Origin: JAVEDQ01 sp963783105
GTDB taxonomy: Bacteria; Actinomycetota; Actinomycetes; Frankiales; Frankiaceae
Direction of reading: 5' to 3'
Length of the DNA: 64,000 nucleotides
Assembly (NCBI GenBank): GCA_963783105.1
Contig: CAWAMI010000004.1
Span: 1 to 64,000, forward strand
Below, piece by piece: positions 45,653 to 54,526 of the stretch (position 1 is the stretch's first letter; each line of letters begins with the position of its first letter). Both the position numbers and the translations under genes were made by a program. Below the pieces are notes generated by a model, which was not told the origin of the DNA, searched no databases, and saw only the letters and a program-made list of their open reading frames with translations.

Positions 45653-45811
45653 GTGTACGCCTGGATCTGGCGTCATCTGCCCGGCCCCGCACCGGCGAAG
45701 GCGGCCTCCGCGCTCGTCCTGCTCCTCGCCGTGGTCGCGCTGCTGTTCTTCGTCGTCTTCCCGGCGGTCGAGCCGCACCTGCCGATCACCCAGGTGACCG
45801 TCGACCATTAG
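45653..45811 (+). CDS. 52-residue single-helix membrane protein
   Basis: The frame starts with GTG at 45653 behind a strong GGGAGGGGAG ribosome site and reads VYAWIWRHLPGPAPAKAASA, then one transmembrane helix and a short polar end. Aromatic and basic residues before the helix suggest an N-in topology. Composition and ribosome site make it a convincing small gene; small proteins of this type recur in actinobacteria without known role. Confidence 0.65.
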   Translation: MYAWIWRHLPGPAPAKAASALVLLLAVVALLFFVVFPAVEPHLPITQVTVDH

Positions 45812-45938
45812 TCCGGGTTCCGACCCGAGTTCGACATTCGTCGGCCTGCTGAACGAATGTGCGCTTTCGCGTAAGTAGGTCCCGGGGTGGTGCCGATAGG
45901 CCTCCGACCTGGTAACTCAGCGGAACCTCGGGGGCTCT

Positions 45939-47015
45939 GTGCTGATGCGTCGTCGCGTCGCCATTCTCTTTGTCATCGTCCTCGGCCTCGTCGGCCCGGC
46001 CGCCTGCGCCTTTCAGACGCAGACGTCGCTGACCGCCGACGCGGCCGACCCGGACGTCACCTGGGACGGCCATCAGTACGTCCTGCACACCACCAACACG
46101 CACTACGGCAACGTCCCGACCTGGACGTCGCCCGACCTCGCGAACTGGACCTTCGTCGGCGACGCCCTGCCGACGCTGCCGGCGTGGGCGGAGGGCGGTT
46201 ACACCTGGGCCCCGTCCTCGGTCCGCCGGGCGGACGGCACCTGGCTGCTCTACTTCTCCGCCTCCGTCCGGGGCAAGCGGACGGTCAACGACGCGCCGCT
46301 GAAGTGCATCGGCGTGGCCTACGCGCCGACCGCCACCGGCCCGTTCACGACCGTTCGGGCGCGCAACACCGCCCCGTTGCTCTGCCAGCCCTCGGTCGGC
46401 GGGGACATCGACCCGTCGGTCTATCAGGCCGCCGACGGTCGTACGTGGCTGACCACCAAGACCGACGGCAACAGCTCGTCGCTGCCGACCTCGATCGAGA
46501 ACCGCCGGCTCGACTCCGGTCTCTGGACCTTCACCGGCGCTCCGAACACGCTGCTCAAGAGCACGATCGGCAGCTGGGAGGCGCAGGTCATCGAAGGGCC
46601 CGACCTGCTGTCCGCGGGCGGCCGGCTGCACCTGCTCTACAGCGGCGGCGACTTCTCCAAGTCGACCTACGGTGAGGGTCAGGCGCTGTGCGTCTCGATC
46701 TGCGCGCGGAACGGGCGGCTGCTCGAGGACCCGTCGTTCGGCAGCGGAGGGGGCGGGGCCAGCGCGTTCTCGAGCAACACGGGCGCGCCGCTGCTCGCCT
46801 GGCACGCCTACAAGCCGGGGACGACGACGCGGCTGCTGTCGGTCGGCACCCTCTCCTGGTCGTCGGGCGGCGTCCTCTCCGTCACCGGCACGCCGCTGCC
46901 GAGCACACCGTCCACAACCTCCCCGCAGCAGCGCGCCGCCGGCGTGCCGGGTTCCGTGGAGCTGACGGTGCCGCCGAACACGCCGATCACGGTGCCGAAC
47001 GCGCACACCCGCTGA
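45939..47015 (+). CDS. GH43-like glycosidase lipoprotein
   Basis: This is a 358-residue lipoprotein (signal ending PAAC) with a five-bladed beta-propeller pattern of the GH43 type. The three acidic catalytic residues can be placed: D in ADPDVTWDG, D in GGDIDPSVY and E in VIEGPDLL. Such enzymes cleave arabinose or xylose side chains or galactan. A Ser/Thr/Pro tail follows the domain. GTG at 45939 or ATG at 45945 starts it. It is convergent with a second GH43-like lipoprotein gene, separated only by a repeat pair. Confidence 0.82.
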   Translation: MLMRRRVAILFVIVLGLVGPAACAFQTQTSLTADAADPDVTWDGHQYVLHTTNTHYGNVPTWTSPDLANWTFVGDALPTLPAWAEGGYTWAPSSVRRADGTWLLYFSASVRGKRTVNDAPLKCIGVAYAPTATGPFTTVRARNTAPLLCQPSVGGDIDPSVYQAADGRTWLTTKTDGNSSSLPTSIENRRLDSGLWTFTGAPNTLLKSTIGSWEAQVIEGPDLLSAGGRLHLLYSGGDFSKSTYGEGQALCVSICARNGRLLEDPSFGSGGGGASAFSSNTGAPLLAWHAYKPGTTTRLLSVGTLSWSSGGVLSVTGTPLPSTPSTTSPQQRAAGVPGSVELTVPPNTPITVPNAHTR

Positions 47016-47027
47016 CACTCCGGCCAG

Positions 47028-47101
47028 CACATCGGATCTGATGTGGGGCGGCACCCGGCTCTCCAGCGGGACCCACATCGGATCTGATGTGGGGCGGCAC
47101 C
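47028..47101. repeat. 46-bp period repeat pair with hairpins between convergent genes
   Basis: The sequence CACATCGGATCTGATGTG, followed by GGGCGGCACC, occurs at 47028 and again at 47074. Each copy is a hairpin with 6-base arms (CACATC and GATGTG) and a 6-base loop. It fills the gap between two convergent genes and may serve as a two-step bidirectional terminator. Period and hairpin geometry resemble the array at 31385. Confidence 0.8.
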
Positions 47102-47120
47102 TGCGATGGGTGTGCCGGTT

Positions 47121-48374
47121 TCAGCCCAGGCTCAGCGTCTTGTCCCGGTTCTGGACGAGCCCGGCGACGTGCATGCGGCGCGGGTGGTAGCCGTTGCGGT
47201 TCTCACCCAGCCAGAAGGTGGCGTAGGCGATCTTCAGCCGGTTGGACGGGTCGGTGAACGCCGTGGCGCCGCCGGGGCCCTGGTCGTTGCCGTTGCCGGC
47301 CAGCAACGGCGAACCCGGCTTGGGGCGGGTGCAGGCCGCGCGCGGCCCGTTCGGGCAGATCGCGTAGCCGGTGGCGTAGTTGCTCCGGCCGCGGCTGTCG
47401 AGGACGCCCGAGTAGTTCGCCGAGTAGAACAGGTACGTCGTCCCGTTGTAGTTGATCATCGCCGGGTTCTCGATGGTGCCGCCCTCCCAGGCGGCGGCCC
47501 GGTTGGTCTGGAGCAGCTTCACCCACGGCGCGCCCGGCTTGGGCTTGCCGTCGTTGCCCAGCTCGACCGACATCAGCGCCGACTCGTGGTTGCCGACCTT
47601 GCCGGCGGCCTTCCACAGCAGGTAGTTCCGGCCGGTCGCCGGGTCCCGGTAGGGGTAGGGGTCGATCGAGCCGGCCGGGTCGGCGCTGACCGGCTGGCAC
47701 TGGATCGGTGCGCCGCCGCTGATGTCCCGGAACGGCCCGAGCGGGCTCGACGCCGAGGCGACGGTCAGGCAGAACCGGCCGAAGCCGTGCGGGTCGTCGG
47801 AGGTCCAGCTGGTGCGCACCGCCGAGTAGGCGTACCAGGTGTTGCCGATGTTGAAGACGCCGGGCGCCCACAGGTCCTTGTTGATCCACGGGCCCTGCGG
47901 GTGCGACAGACCCCAGGACGCCGGCCGGACCAGCGCGTCGTTGTTGTCGTACTTGCCGAACGCCGAGTCGGCCGACGCGCGGATCTCGCCCGGGATCGCC
48001 GGGTCGGCCGCGACGTCGTAGCCGGGCTTGCCGGGCGGACCGGCGGCCGACCAGCGCCGGTGGATGGTCCAGGTCCTGAGGTCGGTGCTCGTCAGGACCG
48101 GGAGGTAGCGCCCGCCCACCGGGGACGCGTAGGCGTAGTAGGTGCTGCCGACGCGGAGAACGTGCGGGTCGCCGAAGTCGCCGCTCCAGGTCTTGCCGCC
48201 CTCGAACCAGCCGTGGTCGCTCGGCCCGCCGTTCGCGGCGTCCTTGAACGACGGCGGCGGCGACGCCGGCAGCGTCGGGGCGGGGACACACGCCGCCGCG
48301 GCGGCGGACAGCCCTGCCACCAGCGCCAGGAGGCGGAGCGGGCGGGACGAGCGCAGGCGCCGAACGGATCTCAC
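47121..48374 (-). CDS. GH43-like glycosidase lipoprotein
   Basis: The 417-residue protein has a lipoprotein signal (ending AAAAC) and a GH43-type propeller. Candidate catalytic acids are D in FGDPHVLRVG, D in GSIDPYPYRDP and E in GTIENPAMINYNG; the order and spacing match the family. Repeated YYAYASP and WYAYSAV strands support the propeller. It acts outside the cell on arabinose/xylose/galactose-containing glycan, possibly arabinogalactan; that is inference. It is only distantly similar to its convergent neighbour. GTG start at 48374. Confidence 0.85.
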   Translation of the reverse strand: MRSVRRLRSSRPLRLLALVAGLSAAAAACVPAPTLPASPPPSFKDAANGGPSDHGWFEGGKTWSGDFGDPHVLRVGSTYYAYASPVGGRYLPVLTSTDLRTWTIHRRWSAAGPPGKPGYDVAADPAIPGEIRASADSAFGKYDNNDALVRPASWGLSHPQGPWINKDLWAPGVFNIGNTWYAYSAVRTSWTSDDPHGFGRFCLTVASASSPLGPFRDISGGAPIQCQPVSADPAGSIDPYPYRDPATGRNYLLWKAAGKVGNHESALMSVELGNDGKPKPGAPWVKLLQTNRAAAWEGGTIENPAMINYNGTTYLFYSANYSGVLDSRGRSNYATGYAICPNGPRAACTRPKPGSPLLAGNGNDQGPGGATAFTDPSNRLKIAYATFWLGENRNGYHPRRMHVAGLVQNRDKTLSLG

Positions 48375-48446
48375 CGGGAATTGTTCGGCGCGCGACGTTC
48401 ACGAATTGAAGCCAGGCCCCCTCCGTCACCTAACCTGACCAGCGTG

Positions 48447-49846
48447 ATGCGGCGCGTACGGGTGAACGGGCCGTCGGCGCAGACCGATGCGGCGGACCGG
48501 GGCCGGCACCGGCTCGGTCCCTCGGCCGTCGGGCGCGAGACGCTGGGACGGCGGACCCTGCTGACCATCGCGGCCGTCGCCCTGCTCGTCCGGGTCGTCT
48601 ACTGCCTGCTCGCGCTGCGCGGTTACGCGCCGACCACCGACGACGCGCACTACAACGACATCGCCACGAAGGTCGCCGACGGGCAGGGCATCGCCTCCCA
48701 GTTCCCCTACCTGTGGACGCACCCGACCGCGTTCCGGCCGCCGCTCTACCCCGTGCTGCTGGGCGGGCTCTACAGCGTCTTCGGGGTGCACGTCGGCGTC
48801 GCTCAGGCCTTCAACGTGCTGCTCGGCACCGGCGTGGTGGTGCTGGTGGCGCTTCTCGCCTTCCGGCTGGGCGGGCGCACGGCCGCCCTGGTCGCGGCCG
48901 GGGTCGCGACCGTTCACCCCGCGCTGCTCGCCAACGACGGGGTCATCCTCACCGAGCCGCTGGCCCTGCTGCTGATGCTCGCGGTGCTGCTGGCGCTCGA
49001 CCGCGAGCGCGTCGTGCTCGCCGGGCTGTTCGCCGGGCTGCTGGTCCTGACCCGGCCGAGCGCGCAGCTGTTCGTGCCGGTCCTGGCCGTCTGCCTGCTG
49101 CTGCTCGCGGTCCGGCGGCGTCCTACCGGGACCGGCCGCGGGCAGGCGCTGCGCGCGGCCTGAAGCCCGTCGTGGTGTTCGGGCTCGTCGCCGTCGTCGT
49201 GGTGCTGCCCTGGGTCGTGCGGAACACGATCGTGCTCGGCAAGCCGGTGATCGTCACCTCGAACGGGTTCAACCTCGCCGCCATCTGGGGGCCGGCCGCG
49301 ATCGAGGAGGGGCACTTCGTCGACCCCATCCGCGACGACCGGTACAAGGCGGAGCTGAAGTTCGACCAGCTCGAGAACCTCGAGGAGGCCCAGCTCGACA
49401 CCACCCTGCGCAGGATCGGCGTGCGGGGGCTCCGCGACAACGCGCGGCTGATCCCCGGCAAGGTCGTCGGCAACCTCGGCTACCTCTACGACATCCGCTG
49501 GAGGGACAACGACCACGCCGAGCGCCTCGACGGCCGGGACATCGCCTTCCGGCACCGGACGCTGGTCTTCGTCTGGCTCGTCCTGCTCGTCGGCGCCGTC
49601 GGCCTGGTCCTCGCCCGGCGGTCGAGGCTCGGCGTGCTGGCCCTGGTCACGGTCGCGTACATGACGGCGGTGTCGATCATCACCGTCTCGCCGCCGCGGC
49701 TGCGCGCGCCGATCGACGTCCTCGCCTGCGTCGGCGTCGGGGTGGTCGTCGCGGCCCTGGTGCGTCGTCGCGCGCGCAGGGCCGAGCCGGCCGAACGGGC
49801 CGACGACCCGGCCGACGTCGCCCTCGCCGAGGCGGGTCGGCCCTGA
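48447..49846 (+). CDS. GT39/ArnT-like membrane glycosyltransferase, one frameshift
   Basis: This polytopic membrane protein is of the dolichyl/polyprenyl-phosphate-mannose mannosyltransferase superfamily, which transfers sugars from lipid carriers on the outer membrane face. The first luminal loop has the family-like acid pair in TTDDAHYNDIATKVADG and the HPTAFRPPLYPVLLG motif. About nine helices follow. The frame changes near 49140; the second part starts KPVVVFGLVAVVVVLPWVV and runs to 49846. Corrected length is about 466 residues. It could decorate the wall glycan made elsewhere. The specific sugar is unknown. Confidence 0.8.
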
Positions 49847-50706
49847 CCGTCCCGGGAGCGGCGCCGTTCGTCCCGCCCGGCCGCTGGCCCGGCGATCCCG
49901 CCGACCCCGCCACCCCCGTGGCCGCGACCGCCGACGACGTCGTCCGGCTGGCCGCGGGTGCCGCGGACGTCGCCGAACTCGATGCCCGCAGCAGCGTCTG
50001 CCGCGCCTGCCCCCGGCTCGTCGACTGGCGCGAGACGGTCGCCCTCGAGCGGCGCGCGGCGTTCCGGGAGGAGCAGTACTGGGGCCGCCCCGTGCCGTCC
50101 TGGGGCCCCGCCGACGCGCGCATCGTCGTCGTCGGCCTCGCGCCGGCCGCGCACGGCGGGAACCGCACCGGCCGCATCTTCACCGGCGACCGCAGCGGGG
50201 ACGTCATCTTCGCCGCGCTGCACCGGGCCGGGCTCGCGGCTACGCCGACGTCGACGCGCATCGACGACGGCCAGCGGCTGATCGGCACCCGCATCGTCGC
50301 GCCGGTGCACTGCGCCCCGCCCGCCAACAAGCCGACCCCGGCCGAGCGGGACGCCTGCCGCCCGTGGCTCGTGCGCGACCTCGAGCTGCTGCGCCCGACC
50401 CTGCGGGTCGCGATCGCCCTGGGCGCCTTCGCCTGGCAGTCGCTGTGGCCCGCCCTCGCCGCCGCCGGGTACGGCGGGCTGCCGCGCCGCCGGCCGGTCT
50501 TCGGGCACGGTGCCGAGGCGGCCACCGACCCCGCGCCCGGAGCCGGCGGCGGAGCCGGGCTGGTGGTGCTCGGCTGCTACCACCCCAGCCAGCAGAACAC
50601 CTTCACCGGCAAGCTGACCCCGGCGATGGTCGACGACGTGCTCGGCCGGGCGGCCGCGCTCGCCGGACTGCCCGGCCCCCTGGACCCGGCGGTGACGACG
50701 AGGTAG
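49843..50706 (+). CDS. family 5 (UdgB-type) uracil-DNA glycosylase
   Basis: This base-excision repair enzyme removes uracil and related bases. Iron-sulphur cysteines begin in VCRACPRLVDWRE; the active-site region reads VVGLAPAAHGGNRTGRIFTGDRSG, then VAPVHCAPPANKPTP and the C-terminal motif GCYHPSQQNTFTGKLT, the full UdgB pattern. The first standard start is GTG at 49918, but family-like sequence (PFVPPGRWPGDPADP) extends upstream to a CTG at 49843 that overlaps the preceding stop as CTGA, so the extended start is used here with caution. Function is confident; start is not. Confidence 0.88.
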   Translation: MTVPGAAPFVPPGRWPGDPADPATPVAATADDVVRLAAGAADVAELDARSSVCRACPRLVDWRETVALERRAAFREEQYWGRPVPSWGPADARIVVVGLAPAAHGGNRTGRIFTGDRSGDVIFAALHRAGLAATPTSTRIDDGQRLIGTRIVAPVHCAPPANKPTPAERDACRPWLVRDLELLRPTLRVAIALGAFAWQSLWPALAAAGYGGLPRRRPVFGHGAEAATDPAPGAGGGAGLVVLGCYHPSQQNTFTGKLTPAMVDDVLGRAAALAGLPGPLDPAVTTR

Positions 50707-50795
50707 CTGTGACGCTGACGTAAAAGGATCCGGATGTGGCACAGCACGCCCGCCTGTCCGGTGAGGCCCAGGCTCACACGGGTAGCACAGGCGAC

Positions 50796-52253
50796 ATGAG
50801 TCAGTCAGGTCCCCGCATCCTCGTCGTCGGTGGCGGCTACGTCGGTCTGTACACCGCCCTGCGACTGCAGCGGAAGCTGAAGCCGGGGGAGGGCCGGATC
50901 ACCGTCGTCGACCCGAACTCCTACATGACCTACCAGCCGTTCATGCCGGAGGCAGCCGCCGGCAACCTCGAGCCGCGGCACCTCGTCGTCCCGCTGCGGC
51001 GGGTCCTCGACGAGTGCGAGGTGATCAACGGCCGGGTCGAGAAGGTCGACCACGGCGCGAAGCGCGCGTTGATCACGCCGCTCGAGGGCCCGGCCCGCGA
51101 CGTCGAGTACGACACCCTCGTCATGTGCCCCGGGTCGATCGCCCGGACGCTGCCGATCCCCGGCCTCGCCGAGACCGGCATCGGCTTCAAGACCGTCGCC
51201 GAGGCCATCTACCTGCGCAACCACGTCCTCGCGCGCCTCGACGCCGCCGAGTCCTCCGACGACCCGGACCTGCGGCGCAAGGCCCTCACGTTCTGCTTCA
51301 TCGGCGGGGGCTACGCCGGGATCGAGGCCTTCGCCGAGCTCGAGGACATGGCCCGCGCGGCCTGCCGGTACTACCCGAGCATCGACCCCTCCGACATGCG
51401 CTGGGTCATGGTGGAGGCGACCGACCGGATCCTGCCCGAGGTCTCCCGCGGGATGGGGCTCTACACGGTCGAGCAGCTCGCCCACCGTGGCATGGAGGTC
51501 AAGCTCGAGACCCGGGTGAACTCCCTCGAGGGCGGACACGTCGTGCTCGACAACGGTGAGGAGTTCGACTCCGAGACCATCGTCTGGACGGCCGGGGTGC
51601 GCCCGCACCCGCTGATCGAGTCGACCGACCTTCCGATCGACGACAAGAAGCGGGTCAAGACCACGGCGTTCCTGCAGGTCGAGGGCGTGGCGGATGCCTG
51701 GGCCGCCGGTGACTGCGCCGCGGTGCCGGACCTGTCGAAGGACGACGGGTCGACCACCGGGCCCTCGGCGCAGCACGCGGTGCGGCAGGCCAAGGTGCTC
51801 GCCGACAACGTCCTGCGCGAGCTGCGGGGCAAGCCGGTCATGCCCTACGAGCACAAGTACGCCGGCTCGGTCGCCTCGCTCGGCCTCTACAAGGGGGTCG
51901 CGGAGATCTACGGCGTCAAGCTGCGCGGCTTCCCGGCCTGGTTCATGCACCGCACCTACCACCTGTCGCGGGTGCCGACGATCAACCGCAAGGTCCGGGT
52001 GCTCACCGACTGGACGGCCGACCTCTTCTTCCCCCGCGAGATCGTCTCGCTCGGTGCCTTCGCCGACCCGCGGGCCGACTTCCGCGCGGCGGCCGGGCCG
52101 AACCCGAAGGCGTCCGAGTCGACGCCGGGGGACACGCCCCGCGACGAGACCGGTGAGATGCGCGGCGACGAGGAGATGGCCGGCGTCACCGCCGGCGGCT
52201 CGCCGCCTCCGGAGCGGCCGTACCAGACCAACAGCGGTGAGACCAAGGGCTGA
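50796..52253 (+). CDS. type II NADH dehydrogenase-like FAD oxidoreductase
   Basis: The 485-residue flavoprotein has two Rossmann motifs: FAD-binding ILVVGGGYVGLYTALRL at about residues 8-24 and NADH-binding FCFIGGGYAGIEAFAELE near 167-184. The second FAD contact is AWAAGDCAAVPDL. A C-terminal amphipathic region with aromatic and basic residues (RGFPAWFMHRTYHLSR) fits peripheral membrane binding. It would pass electrons from NADH to quinone without pumping protons. ATG at 50796 matches the family start; an upstream GTG at 50736 is possible. The tail is acidic and disordered. Confidence 0.88.
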   Translation: MSQSGPRILVVGGGYVGLYTALRLQRKLKPGEGRITVVDPNSYMTYQPFMPEAAAGNLEPRHLVVPLRRVLDECEVINGRVEKVDHGAKRALITPLEGPARDVEYDTLVMCPGSIARTLPIPGLAETGIGFKTVAEAIYLRNHVLARLDAAESSDDPDLRRKALTFCFIGGGYAGIEAFAELEDMARAACRYYPSIDPSDMRWVMVEATDRILPEVSRGMGLYTVEQLAHRGMEVKLETRVNSLEGGHVVLDNGEEFDSETIVWTAGVRPHPLIESTDLPIDDKKRVKTTAFLQVEGVADAWAAGDCAAVPDLSKDDGSTTGPSAQHAVRQAKVLADNVLRELRGKPVMPYEHKYAGSVASLGLYKGVAEIYGVKLRGFPAWFMHRTYHLSRVPTINRKVRVLTDWTADLFFPREIVSLGAFADPRADFRAAAGPNPKASESTPGDTPRDETGEMRGDEEMAGVTAGGSPPPERPYQTNSGETKG

Positions 52254-52358
52254 TCTCCCCGAGCGCTGATCTCCCGGCGCCGCGAACCGATCGACGCGCC
52301 GCGTCCCCGGTTCGCGTTCGAGCGCTTCGGGAACGCGGGCATCGGGAACGCTGACGTC

Positions 52359-53399
52359 GTGGCTATGCGCGCCGGACGGCTCGCGATCGTCGCGGGCGTG
52401 CTGCTCGCGTTCGTCGCGGGATGCTACGACGGTGCGCGTCCGTCGGCGTCGCCGCCGTCCTCCGCGCCGCCCATCACCGCCTCGGAAGCGGGCGGTGGCT
52501 CCGGCGGTACCGCTCCGAGCAGTCCCGTAGCCGCCGGGAACGGCACCGGAGGCTCGGCGGCCGCCTGTTCGTCGAGGCATCTGGCGCTGCAGATCGGCGG
52601 CTCGCAGCCCGCGGACGGGACGACGGTCACGCGCCTGTTCCTGCGCAACGCCGGCACCGAGCCGTGCATGCTGCAGGGGTTCCCGGACGTCATCTTCCTC
52701 GACCGGACGTCGAAGCCGACGGGGCAGCCCGTCACGGCCACCGGCCCCGCCGGCGCCCCCGTCACGCTCGCGCCGACGCACGTGGCCAGCAGCGTCGTGC
52801 GCACCCCGCACGCCACCTGCACCCCGACCTCGGACGTCTCCCAGGCCGTGCGGGTCGTCCCGCCCGGCGGCGACGGGCCGCTCCAGACCTTCCTGGCCGT
52901 CGACCTGTGCGGGCCGTCGACCGTGACCGCGTTCGTCGAGGGGACCGGCGACGCTCCCTCGACGCCGGCCGTGCCGCCGCCCGACCCCGTGGGCCCCGAC
53001 ACCTGCAGCTCGGCCCACCTGGCGCTGGCGGTCGGGACCACCTCGGCCGCCGCCGGCACGCGGAGCAACGAACTCGTCCTGCGCAACGCGGGTACCGCGC
53101 CCTGCCGGCTGCAGGGCTACCCCGGCGTCTCGCTGCTCGACGGGCAGTACCGGCAGGTCGGGCAGCCCGCGCAGCGCACGGGCGACGCTCCGTCGGCCCC
53201 GATCGTCCTGGCGCCGGGCGAGGTCGCCTCCGCCAGGCTCCGCACCAGCCCGGTGCCGTGCGAGGGCGACGTCGTCCGGGGCCTGCACGTGCAGGTCTAC
53301 CCGCCCGGGGAACGGGGGCCGCTGCAGAACGCCATCCTGGCGCCGGCCTGCGGGACGCCGCTCATCGAGGCGCTGTCGCCCGGCACCACCGGCGGCTGA
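52359..53399 (+). CDS. lipoprotein with two DUF4232 domains
   Basis: The 346-residue lipoprotein has a signal ending VAGC, a Ser/Gly/Pro linker, then two DUF4232 beta-sandwich domains. Each has the paired-Cys signature: CSSRHLALQIGG with LRNAGTEPCMLQGFPDV, and CSSAHLALAVGT with LRNAGTAPCRLQGYPGV. Each domain also has later cysteines that may form disulphides. The domain is widespread in actinobacterial exported proteins with no known function. GTG at 52359 or ATG at 52365. It precedes the ACT protein gene by 10 bases. Confidence 0.88.
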   Translation: MAMRAGRLAIVAGVLLAFVAGCYDGARPSASPPSSAPPITASEAGGGSGGTAPSSPVAAGNGTGGSAAACSSRHLALQIGGSQPADGTTVTRLFLRNAGTEPCMLQGFPDVIFLDRTSKPTGQPVTATGPAGAPVTLAPTHVASSVVRTPHATCTPTSDVSQAVRVVPPGGDGPLQTFLAVDLCGPSTVTAFVEGTGDAPSTPAVPPPDPVGPDTCSSAHLALAVGTTSAAAGTRSNELVLRNAGTAPCRLQGYPGVSLLDGQYRQVGQPAQRTGDAPSAPIVLAPGEVASARLRTSPVPCEGDVVRGLHVQVYPPGERGPLQNAILAPACGTPLIEALSPGTTGG

Positions 53400-53409
53400 T
53401 ACTCGACGG

Positions 53410-53919
53410 GTGCCCGAACTCGCCGTCGCCGTTCTCGGACCCGATCGTCCGGGTGTCATCGCCGCGCTGAGCGAGGTGCTGCTCGCGGAGTCGGGCAACC
53501 TCGAGGACGCGTCGATGACGATCCTCCGGGGACAGTTCGCGATGACCCTCGTCGTCGACGTGCCCGCCTCGGCCGAGGCGGTGGCTGCCGACCTCGCGCC
53601 GGTGGCCGAGCGGCTCGGCCTGCTCGTCTCCGTCCGCGACGCACCGTCCACGCACGCCGCGCTGGGCGGCGACCCGTTCGTCGTCACCGTCCACGGAGCT
53701 GATCGGCCCGGCATCGTGCACGCGGTGACCGCGGCCATCGCCGCCGTGGGCGGCAACATCACGGACCTGTCCACCCGCCTTGCGGGCGACCTGTACGTGC
53801 TGCACGCCGAGGTCGATCTGCCCGGCGATGCGTCGGCGCTCGCCGCGCGTCTGACCCGCCTGTCCGCCGACCTCGAGGTGGAGGCGCACGTCCGGGCCGC
53901 CGACAGCGACACGCTGTGA
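53410..53919 (+). CDS. double ACT-domain regulator (GcvR-like)
   Basis: The 169-residue protein has two ACT domains in tandem: LAVAVLGPDRPGVIAALSEVL and FVVTVHGADRPGIVHAVTAAI each open with the G-x-D-x-P-G-I loop that binds amino acids. ACT-only proteins of this type sense glycine or other amino acids and regulate metabolic enzymes by protein contact. GTG start at 53410. Peptide deformylase follows 25 bases later on the same strand, which may mean co-transcription. Confidence 0.88.
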   Translation: MPELAVAVLGPDRPGVIAALSEVLLAESGNLEDASMTILRGQFAMTLVVDVPASAEAVAADLAPVAERLGLLVSVRDAPSTHAALGGDPFVVTVHGADRPGIVHAVTAAIAAVGGNITDLSTRLAGDLYVLHAEVDLPGDASALAARLTRLSADLEVEAHVRAADSDTL

Positions 53920-53944
53920 TCCGACGGGCTGGAAGAGGAACGCC

Positions 53945-54448
53945 GTGACGGTCCGCGACGTCGTCCTCGCCCCGGCCCCGGTGCTCGCGCACCCCGCGGC
54001 CGAGGTCGATCCGCGGGACCCCACCGTCATCGCGCTGGCCGACGACCTCGTCGAGACGATGCGCCACTCGCCCGGCAGCGTGGGGGTGGCCGCGCCGCAG
54101 GTCGGCATCGGCAGCAGGCTGTTCGTCCTGGACGTGACCGGCCACAAGAAGGCCCGGTCGTGCTCGGGCCTCGTCGTCCTCGCCAATCCCGTGGTGCTGG
54201 ACTCGGGCGAGCCGATGCCCGGGCGCGAGGGCTGCATGTCCGTCCCGGAGCTCACCGGCGACGTGACTCGTCCGGGGTGGATCGTCGTCCGTGGACAGGT
54301 CCCGGGCACCGGGGAGGAGCGGACGTACTCCGCCGACGCCTTCGAGGCCCGCGCCTTCGCGCACGAATTGGACCATGTCGACGGCTTGCTGTTCCTCGAC
54401 CGGGTCGCGGGCGCGCACGCGATCCACCCGCGCAAGCGGTACCGCTGA
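53945..54448 (+). CDS. def: peptide deformylase
   Basis: The 167-residue metalloenzyme removes the formyl group from nascent proteins. All three motifs are present: GVAAPQVG at residues 47-54, EGCMSVP at 95-101 with the metal-binding Cys, and HELDHVDG at 140-147 with both metal-binding His and the catalytic Glu. EGCMSVP in place of EGCLSVP is a conservative change. GTG start at 53945. It lies between the ACT gene and the tRNA gene. Length is standard. Confidence 0.95.
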   Translation: MTVRDVVLAPAPVLAHPAAEVDPRDPTVIALADDLVETMRHSPGSVGVAAPQVGIGSRLFVLDVTGHKKARSCSGLVVLANPVVLDSGEPMPGREGCMSVPELTGDVTRPGWIVVRGQVPGTGEERTYSADAFEARAFAHELDHVDGLLFLDRVAGAHAIHPRKRYR

Positions 54449-54526
54449 GGCGGCAGCCGCCCACCGTCGCGACGCTGCTGGGGTAGAACCGAGACGGCGC
54501 CTGCGTCGCCCCCACTATGGTTCGTC

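Noticed and set aside
45812..45938. Possible riboswitch leader before the GH43-like lipoprotein
   Set aside because: A GC-rich leader with small hairpins is present, but I could not match a cyclic-dinucleotide or other riboswitch consensus.
47106..48446. Plus-strand frame leading into the GT39-like gene
   Set aside because: Only the part from 48447 has membrane-protein character; the upstream part is antisense to the GH43-like gene.
52254..52358. Terminator or repeat after the NADH dehydrogenase gene (GCGAACC and GGTTCGC)
   Set aside because: Seven-base arms with a loop near 20 bases are too weak to call in this GC content.
50805..53912. Minus-strand open frame of 1035 codons
   Set aside because: It lies opposite the NADH dehydrogenase, DUF4232 and ACT genes, which have clear motifs. 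The antisense protein has no recognisable domain.
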